From assembly GCA_017477425.1 (NCBI GenBank), contig JAFUVT010000007.1:1-64000 (forward strand): a stretch of 64,000 bases of DNA, in the 5' to 3' direction. Position 1 is the stretch's first letter; the number at the start of each line of letters is the position of its first letter. A program made the position numbers and the translations under genes. Shown piece by piece: positions 40,856 through 49,105 of the stretch. This DNA comes from Bacteroidales bacterium (GTDB lineage: Bacteria; Bacteroidota; Bacteroidia; Bacteroidales; F082). Below the pieces are notes generated by a model. It searched no databases, had not been told where the DNA came from, and saw nothing but the letters and a program-made list of their open reading frames with translations.

Positions 40856-40863
40856 CAAAGGTA
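40856..40863 (-). promoter_or_regulatory. Predicted promoter -7 box of the giant T9SS gene
   Basis: TACCTTTG on the minus strand, predicting a leader of about 60 nt. Confidence 0.5.
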
Positions 40864-40902
40864 GGCATTTGTTGCTGACGAAAGGCTTTGACGCTCATTA
40901 AG

Positions 40903-40948
40903 TTATCAACAATTTATCAACACGGTTTCAACAATGGGCTGTTGATAA
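40903..40948. promoter_or_regulatory. Cluster of DnaA-box-like sites
   Basis: TTATCAACA occurs at 40903-40911 and 40914-40922, and its complement TGTTGATAA at 40940-40948. Each differs from the classical DnaA box TTATCCACA at one base. They lie in the 244-bp gap between the giant T9SS gene and the outer membrane protein gene. They could be DnaA sites or simply an inverted repeat. Confidence 0.35.
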
Positions 40949-40983
40949 CCTTGCTTTCGGCGGTGACAAGAGGACAAAAAAAA

Positions 40984-41003
40984 GAGACGCCCTCGGGCGT
41001 CTC
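40984..41003. terminator. Terminator after the PorT-like gene
   Basis: GAGACGCCC and GGGCGTCTC form a perfect 9-bp stem 28 bp beyond the stop, with A/T-rich flanks (T run on the minus strand). Confidence 0.85.
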
Positions 41004-41031
41004 CTTTATGAGGCTTGTTATGCCGATGCCA

Positions 41032-41652
41032 TTAGAGGCTGAAGCCGAGGCCAACGAAAAGGCCACTGGTTTTCAGCGTACCATTGTCGCTCTTGTCGAG
41101 GTCCGTTAAACCCATACGATAGCCACCGAAGAGGTTGAAGTCGTTGAATCTCACAGAGGCACCAAACACACCATAAAGGTTGAAGCGGTTCATGTTGCTG
41201 TTGTCACCGTACCAGTCAAGCGTTTCTTCATGAGTGGTGTTAAGGAGGTTTTCGTGTGTGATGGTTTTAGTATTTCCAGAAACGGCTAAACTCACCATAG
41301 GACCGATAAAAGGAGTTATCGCAAGGTCGCGATTGATGGCGATGCTATAGTTGAGCAGAATCGGAACATCCACGAGGAATTGGTTGTTTTTGGTTTTGAT
41401 ACTACCAAGTTGATTGCTGTCCTCTGTGTTTTTCATGTTCATGCGGAACTGAGCACCAGCGGCCACACCAATACCTTGTGCAAGGTTGACGTTCTTGCTG
41501 AAACCGGCAAAGATGCCTTGGTAGTTGGTGGAAGAGTTGCTGTAAGCGAAAGTCTCAGGGGCATAACCCACATAAACCATGTTTTGTGCCTGCACATTTC
41601 CGGCAACGAACATTGCGGCTACGAGAGCCACGATCGCAAATAATTTCTTCAT
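41032..41652 (-). CDS. PorT-like outer membrane beta-barrel protein, copy 1
   Basis: This 206-residue protein has a signal peptide (KKLFAIVALVAAMFVAGNVQAQ). Alternating beta strands (YVGYAPETFAYSNSSTNYQGIFAGFS, GVAAGAQFRMN, VDVPILLNYSIAIN) end in LFVGLGFSL with C-terminal aromatic or hydrophobic residues, as in small Bacteroidota barrels. It is about one third identical by eye to the neighbour at 41785-42429, indicating tandem duplication. The function is unknown. Confidence 0.88.
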   Translation of the reverse strand: MKKLFAIVALVAAMFVAGNVQAQNMVYVGYAPETFAYSNSSTNYQGIFAGFSKNVNLAQGIGVAAGAQFRMNMKNTEDSNQLGSIKTKNNQFLVDVPILLNYSIAINRDLAITPFIGPMVSLAVSGNTKTITHENLLNTTHEETLDWYGDNSNMNRFNLYGVFGASVRFNDFNLFGGYRMGLTDLDKSDNGTLKTSGLFVGLGFSL

Positions 41653-41784
41653 TGCTTTGTAATTTAAATTAGTTATTTGATGGTTTTTTCTTTCCGTTTA
41701 GTGGTTCTTTTCAGTTGTCATTGTCCACAACCCCAACAATCGCTCAAAAATCGTGCCATTTTGGACAAATCCTAACCCGCCGAA

Positions 41785-42429
41785 TCAGAAACTGTGCCCG
41801 ATGCCGACAAACGCCCCCGACACCCTGGTGTTGATGAGGTCGGACTTGTCGAGGTCAAGCAGCCCCATCCTGTAGCCGACAAACACGTTGATCCTGTTGT
41901 AGATGGCCTCAAGGCCAGCCATGCCGTAGACGTTGAACCGACTCTTTGTGCTGTTCTTGTCGTACCAGTCGTCGTTGAAACTCTGGTTGTGCGGATACGT
42001 CAGTTCCGAATTGGTGCTTCCCGAAATGGCAAAGCTCAACATGGGCCCCACGAAGGGACTCAGCGAGAACTTCGGACCCAAAGGGATGTCGTAGTGCACC
42101 ATGATGGGCAGGTCGACAAGGGTCTGCCGCTCTCGAACCACATAATGGGAGAAATAGGAACCCTCATAGATGTGCTTCGACACGTTTCTGACGTTCATCC
42201 TGTATTGGGCCCCGATGGTGACGCCCACTTGTTCGGTCACCTGGATCTTGTAGTTGAGCCCGGCAAAAAATCCTGCGAGCCAATAAGTCGTGTCGATGGC
42301 TTTGTCTCCTCCGATGCTTGAATGGACGCGTTCGGGAGCGAAGCCGATGTTGAGATTCAGTTGGGCCTGCACCTTCATCGAAACCGACAAGGCAAGCAAC
42401 AAGGCGGCAATCGTGACGAGTTTCTTCAT
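41785..42429 (-). CDS. PorT-like outer membrane beta-barrel protein, copy 2
   Basis: This 214-residue paralogue of the previous gene has signal peptide KKLVTIAALLLALSVSMKVQAQ, strands NIGFAPERVHSS, LAGFFAGLNYKIQ, GVTIGAQYRMNVRN and VDLPIMVHYDIP, and C terminus GAFVGIGHSF. The shared motifs GxFxG-LxYKIQ, AQ(F/Y)RMN and F(I/V)GPM(V/L)S mark the duplication. The start at 42429 fits the promoter TAATTTTG (42469-42476, minus strand). Confidence 0.88.
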   Translation of the reverse strand: MKKLVTIAALLLALSVSMKVQAQLNLNIGFAPERVHSSIGGDKAIDTTYWLAGFFAGLNYKIQVTEQVGVTIGAQYRMNVRNVSKHIYEGSYFSHYVVRERQTLVDLPIMVHYDIPLGPKFSLSPFVGPMLSFAISGSTNSELTYPHNQSFNDDWYDKNSTKSRFNVYGMAGLEAIYNRINVFVGYRMGLLDLDKSDLINTRVSGAFVGIGHSF

Positions 42430-42468
42430 GTTTTGCAATCTTTTAAATGATGAATGTTGAATTTGCGG

Positions 42469-42520
42469 CAAAATTACATTATTTTCTTTTCCGACAAAAA
42501 GAATTTTTCTTTTATCTTTG
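42469..42520. promoter_or_regulatory. Divergent promoters of the barrel gene and the YGxP lipoprotein gene
   Basis: TAATTTTG on the minus strand at 42469-42476 and TATCTTTG on the plus strand at 42513-42520. Confidence 0.55.
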
Positions 42521-42545
42521 CAGCGTTATAACATTGTTTTTTACT

Positions 42546-43058
42546 ATGAAAAAAGTAGTTCGAACTGTTTGCATCGGGGCCTTGTCGGGATTGGCTTTTT
42601 TGGCCGCCTGCTGCTCAAGCAAGGGCCTGACGCGTGCCGAGAAGAGACAACTCCAGCATGACCGCGACTCCATCCAGGAGATGCTGACGCGCCGCGAGGG
42701 TGCGGCTGTGTATGGCTCGCCCGAAATCATTGCTCGCTATGGTGCTGAGACTTCGCGCCTTCGCTATGAATTGGATTCCATCAATCAAAGGTTGGGTGAA
42801 GATGTTGACGTGGAAACCAGCAAGTACCGTTATCAATTGAAGCAACGCCTTGCCGATTTGCAGTCTGCTCTGATGCGTCGCGAAGGTGCTGCTGTCTACG
42901 GCTCGCCAGAGGTCATGGAAGAGTATGGCCGCGAAACGCAACGCATGCGCCAAGAGGTTGAAGCTCTTCAAAAGGAACTCCGCGACCTTGACAAGTATGG
43001 CAAAGCCAAAATCAATGACGGCAAGGTGGAGGCGCTGTATGGCGTCCCCATGCCATAA
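42546..43058 (+). CDS. Lipoprotein with repeated YGxP motifs (rSAM target candidate)
   Basis: This 170-residue lipoprotein has a lipobox near residues 19-22 (FLAAC). It contains two copies of a unit RREGAAVYGSPE...YGxExxRxRxE, at residues 49-77 and 101-129, and ends with ALYGVPMP. YGSP occurs at 56-59 and 108-111, YGVP at 165-168. Between them are helical coiled-coil stretches. The next gene, 20 bp downstream, is a radical SAM/SPASM enzyme of the rSAM/lipoprotein type, and known partner lipoproteins carry a YGxP motif, so these tyrosine/glycine sites are candidates for modification. The start at ATG 42546 follows promoter TATCTTTG. Confidence 0.82.
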   Translation: MKKVVRTVCIGALSGLAFLAACCSSKGLTRAEKRQLQHDRDSIQEMLTRREGAAVYGSPEIIARYGAETSRLRYELDSINQRLGEDVDVETSKYRYQLKQRLADLQSALMRREGAAVYGSPEVMEEYGRETQRMRQEVEALQKELRDLDKYGKAKINDGKVEALYGVPMP

Positions 43059-43078
43059 ATAATATTTTTCGTTGTTTT

Positions 43079-44170
43079 ATGAGCAAACGCCTTGGCTTCT
43101 ACAAGCGAGTGATGCTCGAACTCAACCATCAGGTGCTGCAACAGCGCATCGATGAGCACGAGCTGCACCAACTGTTTTGGGAATGCACCTTGCGCTGCAA
43201 CCTCAATTGTCGCCATTGCGGCTCCGACTGCCGTATGCTTTCCGAAAAGGACGACATGCCACTTGAGGATTTCCTCAAGGTGCTCGACGAGGTGCGCGCC
43301 CACCAAGACCCCGCCAAGGTGATGGTCATCACCACGGGCGGCGAGCCCACGGTGCGTCCCGACTTGGCGCATTGCGGCGAAGAAATCACCAAACGCGGCT
43401 TCGTGTGGGGCATGGTGTGCAACGGCATGCTGCTCTCCGCCGAAAAACTCAATGAGTTCATAGCGGCAGGCCTCAAGTCGATCGCCGTCAGCTTCGACGG
43501 CTTCGAAGAAGACCACAACTGGATGCGCGGCAACCCCATGAGCTACAAGAACGTGCTGCGCGCCGTGGAGGCCATGAAGCAGCATCCCGATTTGACCTGG
43601 GACGTCATCACCTGTGTCAACCAGCGCACCATCAAATACTTGCCCCAGTTTCGCGACTTCCTGATTTCGTTGGGCATCCGCCGTTGGCGGTTGTTCACCG
43701 TGTTCCCCTTCGGGCGCGCTGCCAACGAACCCGACTTCAAGCTCAGCAACGAACAGTTTGTCGAGATGATGGAGTTCATCAAGCAGACGCGCCTTGAAGG
43801 CAAGATTCGCGCCGACTACGGCTGCGACGGCTTCCTCGGCCAATACGAGGGCGAGGTGCGCAACCATTATTATTCGTGTAGCGCGGGCATCAACATTGCC
43901 TCGGTGCTGGCCGACGGCTCCATCTCGGGCTGCCTCAGCATCCGCAGCGACTACCATCAAGGCAACATCTATAAGGACAGCTTCTGGGACGTGTGGCAGA
44001 ATAAGTTTAAGGTCTATCGCGACCGCAAATGGATGAAGACCGAGCAGTGCGCCGATTGCAAAATGTGGCGCTACTGCCAGGGCAATGGCTTCCATCTGCG
44101 TGATGGCGACGGAAAGCTGCAAATATGCCAATACAACATGATTGTGGGAACCACAAATTCTTCATTGTAA
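43079..44170 (+). CDS. Radical SAM/SPASM enzyme of the rSAM/lipoprotein system
   Basis: This 363-residue enzyme has CNLNCRHC, the CX3CX2C cluster that splits S-adenosylmethionine; TTGGEPTVRPD is the GGE motif. A C-terminal SPASM region holds further cysteines for auxiliary Fe-S clusters (YYSCSAGIN, GSISGCLSIR, EQCADCKMWRYCQGNGFHLR). The overall sequence resembles the Bacteroidota family named for pairing with a lipoprotein (TIGR04133 by memory). It would modify a peptide in the cytoplasm before export. The adjacent YGxP lipoprotein is the likely substrate. Its 3' end overlaps the proposed aroK start. Confidence 0.9.
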   Translation: MSKRLGFYKRVMLELNHQVLQQRIDEHELHQLFWECTLRCNLNCRHCGSDCRMLSEKDDMPLEDFLKVLDEVRAHQDPAKVMVITTGGEPTVRPDLAHCGEEITKRGFVWGMVCNGMLLSAEKLNEFIAAGLKSIAVSFDGFEEDHNWMRGNPMSYKNVLRAVEAMKQHPDLTWDVITCVNQRTIKYLPQFRDFLISLGIRRWRLFTVFPFGRAANEPDFKLSNEQFVEMMEFIKQTRLEGKIRADYGCDGFLGQYEGEVRNHYYSCSAGINIASVLADGSISGCLSIRSDYHQGNIYKDSFWDVWQNKFKVYRDRKWMKTEQCADCKMWRYCQGNGFHLRDGDGKLQICQYNMIVGTTNSSL

Positions 44171-44690
44171 ATTGTCAATTATCAATTTTCATCGGATCTA
44201 CCTCGTCGGATATATGGGTGCAGGCAAAACCACCGCAGCAAGGCGCATCGCCAGCCGTCTCGGTTGGGAGGTGGCCGACACCGATGACCTGTTTGAGGAA
44301 AAATACCGCGTCTCCGTCAGCGATTTCTTCCAAAAATATGATGAGACGCTCTATCGCCGACTAGAATCTGAGGTGCTGAAAGCGACCGAAAGCATTCATA
44401 ACACGGTCATTTCCACAGGAGGCGGCACAGCCTGCTATTTCGACAACATGGCCTGGATGAACCAGCACGGCCTAACGGTGTTTTTGCATATCAGCGAGAA
44501 AGCTGTGGTCGACCGTCTGCTGCATGCCAAACGGAAACGTCCCTTGGCGACGGGCAAGTCGGAAACCGAGCTCGCCGAGTTCGTACAACAGCACTACACT
44601 GCGCGGATGCCGTTTTACGAACAAGCCCGAATTACCGTGAAGGCGGAAAACTTTGATTTGGAAAACTTTATGAAACTAATTGAAAAATGA
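44142..44690 (+). CDS. aroK: Shikimate kinase
   Basis: This enzyme phosphorylates shikimate at O3 in aromatic amino acid synthesis. RIYLVGYMGAGKTTAARRIASRLG is the Walker A region, VADTDDLFEEKY binds shikimate, STGGGTACYF is the substrate loop, and RPLATGKSE is the lid. Shikimate kinases usually begin one or two residues before the first strand. The only in-frame ATG upstream is 44142, overlapping the previous gene by 29 bp and giving a 17-residue odd leader; a non-ATG start near 44175-44200 is also possible. The gene overlaps the next by 4 bp. Confidence 0.92.
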   Translation: MWEPQILHCKLSIINFHRIYLVGYMGAGKTTAARRIASRLGWEVADTDDLFEEKYRVSVSDFFQKYDETLYRRLESEVLKATESIHNTVISTGGGTACYFDNMAWMNQHGLTVFLHISEKAVVDRLLHAKRKRPLATGKSETELAEFVQQHYTARMPFYEQARITVKAENFDLENFMKLIEK

Positions 44691-45679
44691 AAAAGATAGC
44701 TAACCTTATTCTGCTTTCTGCCCTGCTGCTGGCAGCTTGCGCCGAAAAGAAGCCTGTGGAGCCACAAGCCACCGCAGCCATCAACTATGCCGACACCACC
44801 TACTGGTACTCGTTTGGCGATGCCGAAAAGCCCGCCGACGTGTTTTACGTCTATCCGACGGTCTCCACGATTTCCTTCGCTGACAACGATTCCTCATGGT
44901 TTGCCGACATCGCCTTGGCCGAGGTGCGTGAAGAGGCCAACGGCAACCAACGTTTCAACAAGATGCTGTACGGCGAATACAACTTCTACGCGCCCTATTA
45001 TCGCCAGATGATTTTCGAGTCCTACGACCAGCCCGACAGTGTCTTGAAAAGTAACGCCGCTTTTGCCGCGCAGGATGTGAAGGACGCGTTCCAATATTAC
45101 ATGGCGCAGGGCAACGGTGGTCGCCCGTTTTTCCTCGTTGGTCACAGCCAAGGCTCGCAGGTGCTCATCGAACTGCTGAAGTCGGGGATGACGGACGAGC
45201 AAAGAAAACTGATGGTGGCCGCTTATTGCATTGGTTATCACGTTACTGCGGAGGAATTGGCGCAATATCCCGAAAAACTGGCTCCCGCTCGTGATAGTCT
45301 CGAAGTCGGTAAACTCATCGTTTTCAATTCGGTGACCGACACCACGGCCATCAGTAGGGTTTCGCGCGGCGATGTGGTGGGCGTCAACCCGACGGTTTGG
45401 ACGATGGCTTCGGACACGATGCCTGCAGAGTTGCAACTCGGCATGGCCAAATACAGCCAAAACCGCGACAGCGTTCTGATTGTGCCTTGTCCCACAAGGA
45501 CTTACCTCTACAAGCACAACACCGTCTGTCCCGACCTCGACCCCGACATGGTCTTTATTCCTGCTTACGAAAAGATGTTTCCGCACGGCAACCTCCATTT
45601 CGCCGATTCATGGCTTTTTGCGGGCAATGTGAAACAAAATATGGCTTGTCGCCTCAGGCAATTCAACGAAACAAGATGA
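44687..45679 (+). CDS. DUF3089 alpha/beta-hydrolase-like lipoprotein
   Basis: This 330-residue protein has a lipoprotein signal (NLILLSALLLAACAEK, lipobox LAAC). The mature part matches DUF3089: DVFYVYPTVST, FNKMLYGEYNFYAPYYRQM and the nucleophile elbow FFLVGHSQGSQVL with Ser in GHSQG. It is probably a hydrolase anchored in the envelope, substrate unknown. It overlaps aroK by 4 bp and the histidine kinase start by 4 bp, so the four genes from the rSAM enzyme onward look like one transcript. Confidence 0.88.
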   Translation: MKKIANLILLSALLLAACAEKKPVEPQATAAINYADTTYWYSFGDAEKPADVFYVYPTVSTISFADNDSSWFADIALAEVREEANGNQRFNKMLYGEYNFYAPYYRQMIFESYDQPDSVLKSNAAFAAQDVKDAFQYYMAQGNGGRPFFLVGHSQGSQVLIELLKSGMTDEQRKLMVAAYCIGYHVTAEELAQYPEKLAPARDSLEVGKLIVFNSVTDTTAISRVSRGDVVGVNPTVWTMASDTMPAELQLGMAKYSQNRDSVLIVPCPTRTYLYKHNTVCPDLDPDMVFIPAYEKMFPHGNLHFADSWLFAGNVKQNMACRLRQFNETR

Positions 45680-47604
45680 TGAAACGGTTATTAATATTAA
45701 TAGGAGTGCTGGCCTCGTGCCTTTTTGCGGAGGCGCAAGACATCGACAGCCTCTACCAAGTGTTTGAGAACAACAGGGGAGAGGTGGCCTATCGCGCCGC
45801 TCTGGCCATCGACGAAGTGATTGGGCGCGAACCCAACTTCGAAGCCGATACCGACAAGGACGAAATCAAGCTGAAGGTGCTGCGCACGATGATCCTTTAT
45901 TATTTCAACAACAACGACTTCCAGCACGCCATCACTTATTCGGAAATCGGCATTGCGCACTACGACAAGATCGGCGACCTCTTCAACGAGGCAGGCTGCT
46001 ACATGACCCTGGCCAACGCCTACCAGCGTCTCGGGCAACTCGACAAAGCCATCGACTGCTACAACCATTGCAACGACCTGATGGACCGAATTGGCGGCGA
46101 TATGGCGGAGGTCAACAAGCGCTATGTCATCAACAACATCGCTGAAATTCACCTTTCGATGGACGAGTACGACCGCGCTGAGGAAATGTACCGCAAGTGC
46201 ATCGAGATGTTAGGCGAAGTGGACGCGAACGACACGGCCTCCAACCTCGACTTGGCCACCTATTACCAGAACCTGGCCGAGGTGCGCATCGCACAAAACA
46301 ATCCGGAGGCTGTTGGCTACGCTGAGCAGTCATTGGAGCTTTCACGGAAATACCTCGACACCCCGCATAAGGTCATCAACAGGCTGATGGCCTTGTCGAA
46401 GGCGTATCATATCGTTGAACGCTTTGACGAGAGCGATGCGTTGATGGACGAAGCCCTGCGTGTTGCCAAAGACAATGGCGAGACCTTTTTGGAAAACAGC
46501 ATCTATTTGCAGAAAGGTGACTATGCCAAAGCGATTGCGATGGCTGACGAGAACCATTTCGAGGAGCTCCTCCAAGAGGCACTTGAAGGAGCGTATCGGC
46601 TTGAACGTGAGCGTAATCCAAAGCTGGCATTGGAGTATTATGAAAGGAGTATGGCGATGAAAGACTCCATCTTCAACGAGACCCAGCAGCAGCTCATCCG
46701 CGACTACCAGGTGCGCTATGCCATGCAGGAAAAAGACCACGAGTTGCAGATGGAGCAAGAGAAGACCAAACGCAATAGGATGTATGCCATCGTTATGGCC
46801 ATCATTGCAGCGCTCCTGCTGCTCATCGCCTTTATATGGTACCGGTTGGCACAGATCCGCAAGAAACGCGCTGAGGAGCTGGCCCATCTCAACGCCATCA
46901 AGGACAGACTGCTCTCCATCGTGTCGCACGACGTGAAGACCCCGGTGGGCGCCATCTGCACCATACTGAGTCGGATGACCTCACACTACGATAGTTTCAG
47001 CGAGACCGACCGGAAGGCCAATCTCATCATGATGCACTCGTCGGCAGAGGCACTCAACACGCGCGTGTCGAATATCATGCAGTGGGTGAGGGAAGAGATG
47101 GAGAATAGTGCCATCACACCGACTGACTTCAACTTGCACGACATGGCTGAAAACACCATCAAGGTCTTGGAGACCACCATCGGCGTGAAGTCGTTGAAGG
47201 TCGTCAACGCCATCGCTCCCGAGTTGACCGTCCACGACGACATCAACGTGGTGAGCCTCGTGCTGCGCAACCTGCTCGGCAATGCGGTGAAGTTCTCCTA
47301 TCCCAACGGCGAGGTGCGTTTGAAGGCCTCACAGGAAGGCGGCCGCGTGTGGGTGTCGGTGGAGGACGACGGCATGGGCATCAGTGAGAAGAAGTTGGAG
47401 AAGATATTCAACTTTATGACATCATCGGCCAGCGGCACCAGTGGCGAGACGGGCACAGGCATCGGCCTTTTCGTCAGCAAACAGCTCCTCGACCGCATCA
47501 GCGGCGAGATTACCATCGAGAGCGTGCGTGGCGAAGGGACGGTCGTGCGATTTAGCGTGAATGCAGGATTCCCCGAAGGGAAAACCAATATTACAGTAGA
47601 ATGA
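45676..47604 (+). CDS. TPR-containing sensor histidine kinase
   Basis: This 642-residue membrane kinase has a signal peptide (RLLILIGVLASCLFAEAQ). A periplasmic TPR region spans about 50-350 (YNHCNDLMDRIGGDMAEVNKRY, AEEMYRKCIEML). The membrane span RMYAIVMAIIAALLLLIAFIWY lies at about 372-393. The dimerisation domain has the H box LSIVSHDVKTPVGAI. The ATPase domain shows NLLGNAVKFS, EDDGMGIS and GTGIGLFVSKQLL. TPR sensors of this layout are common in Bacteroidota. The start is at MMKRLL (45676 or 45679), overlapping the previous stop. It overlaps the response regulator by 4 bp. Confidence 0.93.
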   Translation: MMKRLLILIGVLASCLFAEAQDIDSLYQVFENNRGEVAYRAALAIDEVIGREPNFEADTDKDEIKLKVLRTMILYYFNNNDFQHAITYSEIGIAHYDKIGDLFNEAGCYMTLANAYQRLGQLDKAIDCYNHCNDLMDRIGGDMAEVNKRYVINNIAEIHLSMDEYDRAEEMYRKCIEMLGEVDANDTASNLDLATYYQNLAEVRIAQNNPEAVGYAEQSLELSRKYLDTPHKVINRLMALSKAYHIVERFDESDALMDEALRVAKDNGETFLENSIYLQKGDYAKAIAMADENHFEELLQEALEGAYRLERERNPKLALEYYERSMAMKDSIFNETQQQLIRDYQVRYAMQEKDHELQMEQEKTKRNRMYAIVMAIIAALLLLIAFIWYRLAQIRKKRAEELAHLNAIKDRLLSIVSHDVKTPVGAICTILSRMTSHYDSFSETDRKANLIMMHSSAEALNTRVSNIMQWVREEMENSAITPTDFNLHDMAENTIKVLETTIGVKSLKVVNAIAPELTVHDDINVVSLVLRNLLGNAVKFSYPNGEVRLKASQEGGRVWVSVEDDGMGISEKKLEKIFNFMTSSASGTSGETGTGIGLFVSKQLLDRISGEITIESVRGEGTVVRFSVNAGFPEGKTNITVE

Positions 47605-48242
47605 ACAGTAGCATACGGATACTTATCGTCGAAGACCAACCTCTTTGTCGGATTGGCATTAGGATTTCGCTCAACGATGCAGCCATCCCATGCAGCGTTG
47701 TAGGCGAGGCCGAAAACGTGGCTCAGGCCATTGATTTCCTCGAACGGCGCGGCCGCGACATCGACCTCATCCTGTTGGACTACGCCCTGCCCGACGGCAC
47801 GGGACTCGACGTCATAGAAGCCGCGAAGCACATCTGTCCCGAGGCGAAGATCGTCATCCTCTCGGGCGAGGCGGGTGGTGCCGCCGTCAAACAGCTGATG
47901 GACAAGGGCATCAATGGTTACATGGGCAAGAACATACAACCCGATGAACTTTCGGAAGTGTTGGCCACGGTGATCCAGGGCAACAACTACGAAGGTCGTG
48001 AAACCATGCACCTGCACAGCGACTTGAAGGCCGATATGGAGACCCTGGCCACCCTCACGCGGCGCGAGATGGAGATCGTCACCCTCTGCGCCTCGGGCCT
48101 CAGCGCGAAACAAATCGCCGACGAGCTCTGCATTACGCCCCATACCGTTGAGAACCACAAAGACAACATCTTTACCAAAATCGGGGTCAAGTCGACTTCC
48201 GAGCTCATTCTTTATGCCTTCCGGGTTGGGCTTGTGAGTTAG
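47601..48242 (+). CDS. NarL/LuxR-family response regulator
   Basis: This 213-residue protein has an intact receiver domain: acidic pair VEDQ, phosphoacceptor in LILLDYALPDGTG, and Lys in GYMGKN. The C-terminal LuxR helix-turn-helix is LTRREMEIVTLCASGLSAKQIADELCITPHTVENHKDNIFTKIG. It is the cognate partner of the histidine kinase just upstream, with which it overlaps by 4 bp. The targets are unknown. Confidence 0.94.
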   Translation: MNSSIRILIVEDQPLCRIGIRISLNDAAIPCSVVGEAENVAQAIDFLERRGRDIDLILLDYALPDGTGLDVIEAAKHICPEAKIVILSGEAGGAAVKQLMDKGINGYMGKNIQPDELSEVLATVIQGNNYEGRETMHLHSDLKADMETLATLTRREMEIVTLCASGLSAKQIADELCITPHTVENHKDNIFTKIGVKSTSELILYAFRVGLVS

Positions 48243-48291
48243 TTTTTTGGAAACAAATCCGAGTAAATAAATCAAAAATCAGAAATTTTCG

Positions 48292-48299
48292 TATTTTTG
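48292..48299 (+). promoter_or_regulatory. Predicted promoter -7 box of the toxin-antitoxin pair
   Basis: TATTTTTG on the plus strand, about 23 nt before the antitoxin ATG at 48322. Confidence 0.55.
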
Positions 48300-48321
48300 C
48301 AAATTGAAAACGAATAATGAA

Positions 48322-48531
48322 ATGTTAGGTAATACAGCAACACAAGGAATTTATTTAGATGTCCCAATGGCTGATTGGGGGTTTCTGAAAGAATTGATTC
48401 GCCGTTTCGGATGGCAAGCTGAAACTCGCGAACAGTTGCTTGAAAGGTTTGTCAAGAGCCGTGCAAATTCCCCAACACTCAGTGAGGAGGAAATCTTGGA
48501 AGAAGTTATGGCCGAAAGATATGGTAAATGA
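48322..48531 (+). CDS. Antitoxin of a PIN-type toxin-antitoxin pair
   Basis: This 69-residue acidic protein (YLDVPMADWGFLKELIRRFGWQAETREQLLERFV...LSEEEILEEVMAERYGK) is of the kind found upstream of PIN toxins in Bacteroidota. I see no clear DNA-binding motif. It overlaps the toxin gene by 4 bp, the usual arrangement for coupled antitoxin-toxin expression. The start ATG 48322 is preferred over a TTG at 48304. Confidence 0.78.
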   Translation: MLGNTATQGIYLDVPMADWGFLKELIRRFGWQAETREQLLERFVKSRANSPTLSEEEILEEVMAERYGK

Positions 48532-48935
48532 AAATCATTCTCGACTGTAATATTTGGATTTCTTTTCTCATCGGCCATCAAGCTGAATGGATGAAGCGTA
48601 TCCTTACGGATGTACGATTCGACATTTTTGTCTGCGATGAATTGTTGGACGAAATCAGCGATGTCATTTCGCGACCAAAAATTCGCTCTCGTGTTAATGA
48701 TGACGAGATAGAGGATTTTTTCCGTATCCTTTATGCGTTTTGTCGTGTTGCAAAAATTGATCATGATGCCCAAGTACCGGTACGTGACCCGCAAGACTTG
48801 TATTTGCTGTCGTTGGCAGAAAGTGTTGAGGCTGAGTTGATTGTTTCTGGCGATGCGGATTTGATTTCCTTGAAACAACATAAATCAGCACGTATGATGA
48901 CCATAGCCAGTTTTAAGACGTTGGTTCAAGGATAA
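48528..48935 (+). CDS. PIN-domain toxin
   Basis: This 135-residue putative ribonuclease has IILDCNIWISFLIG with the first catalytic Asp, CDELLDEISDVI with acidic residues, RDPQDLYLLSLAESVEAELIVSGDADL with the other conserved Asp residues, and a closing MTIASFKTLV. This matches the COG1569-type PIN toxin family. It probably cleaves RNA when the antitoxin is lost. Confidence 0.88.
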   Translation: MKIILDCNIWISFLIGHQAEWMKRILTDVRFDIFVCDELLDEISDVISRPKIRSRVNDDEIEDFFRILYAFCRVAKIDHDAQVPVRDPQDLYLLSLAESVEAELIVSGDADLISLKQHKSARMMTIASFKTLVQG

Positions 48936-49001
48936 TCTATCCCTATAGAGTTTCCACAAAAACAGGAAAATTCTCCTATTTTTTTCTTTGATTTATGGTT
49001 A

Positions 49002-49009
49002 TAATTTTG
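49002..49009 (+). promoter_or_regulatory. Predicted promoter -7 box of the FN3 surface protein gene
   Basis: TAATTTTG on the plus strand, about 97 nt before the ATG. The gap 48936-49105 holds nothing else I recognise. Confidence 0.5.
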
Positions 49010-49105
49010 CAGCGATGAAGTGTGTGGTCACTTCAGGGCTTCGCCGTGACGGTACTAATGACAACACATGATAAATTGAATATTAACCCATAAATCTAAA
49101 CGCTT

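Noticed and set aside
40903-40948. Chromosomal replication origin
   Set aside because: Only three imperfect boxes, no adjacent dnaA, dnaN or AT-rich unwinding region is evident.
45397-45675. Upstream extension of the histidine kinase frame
   Set aside because: It overlaps the DUF3089 gene in another frame; the signal peptide begins at 45676-45679.
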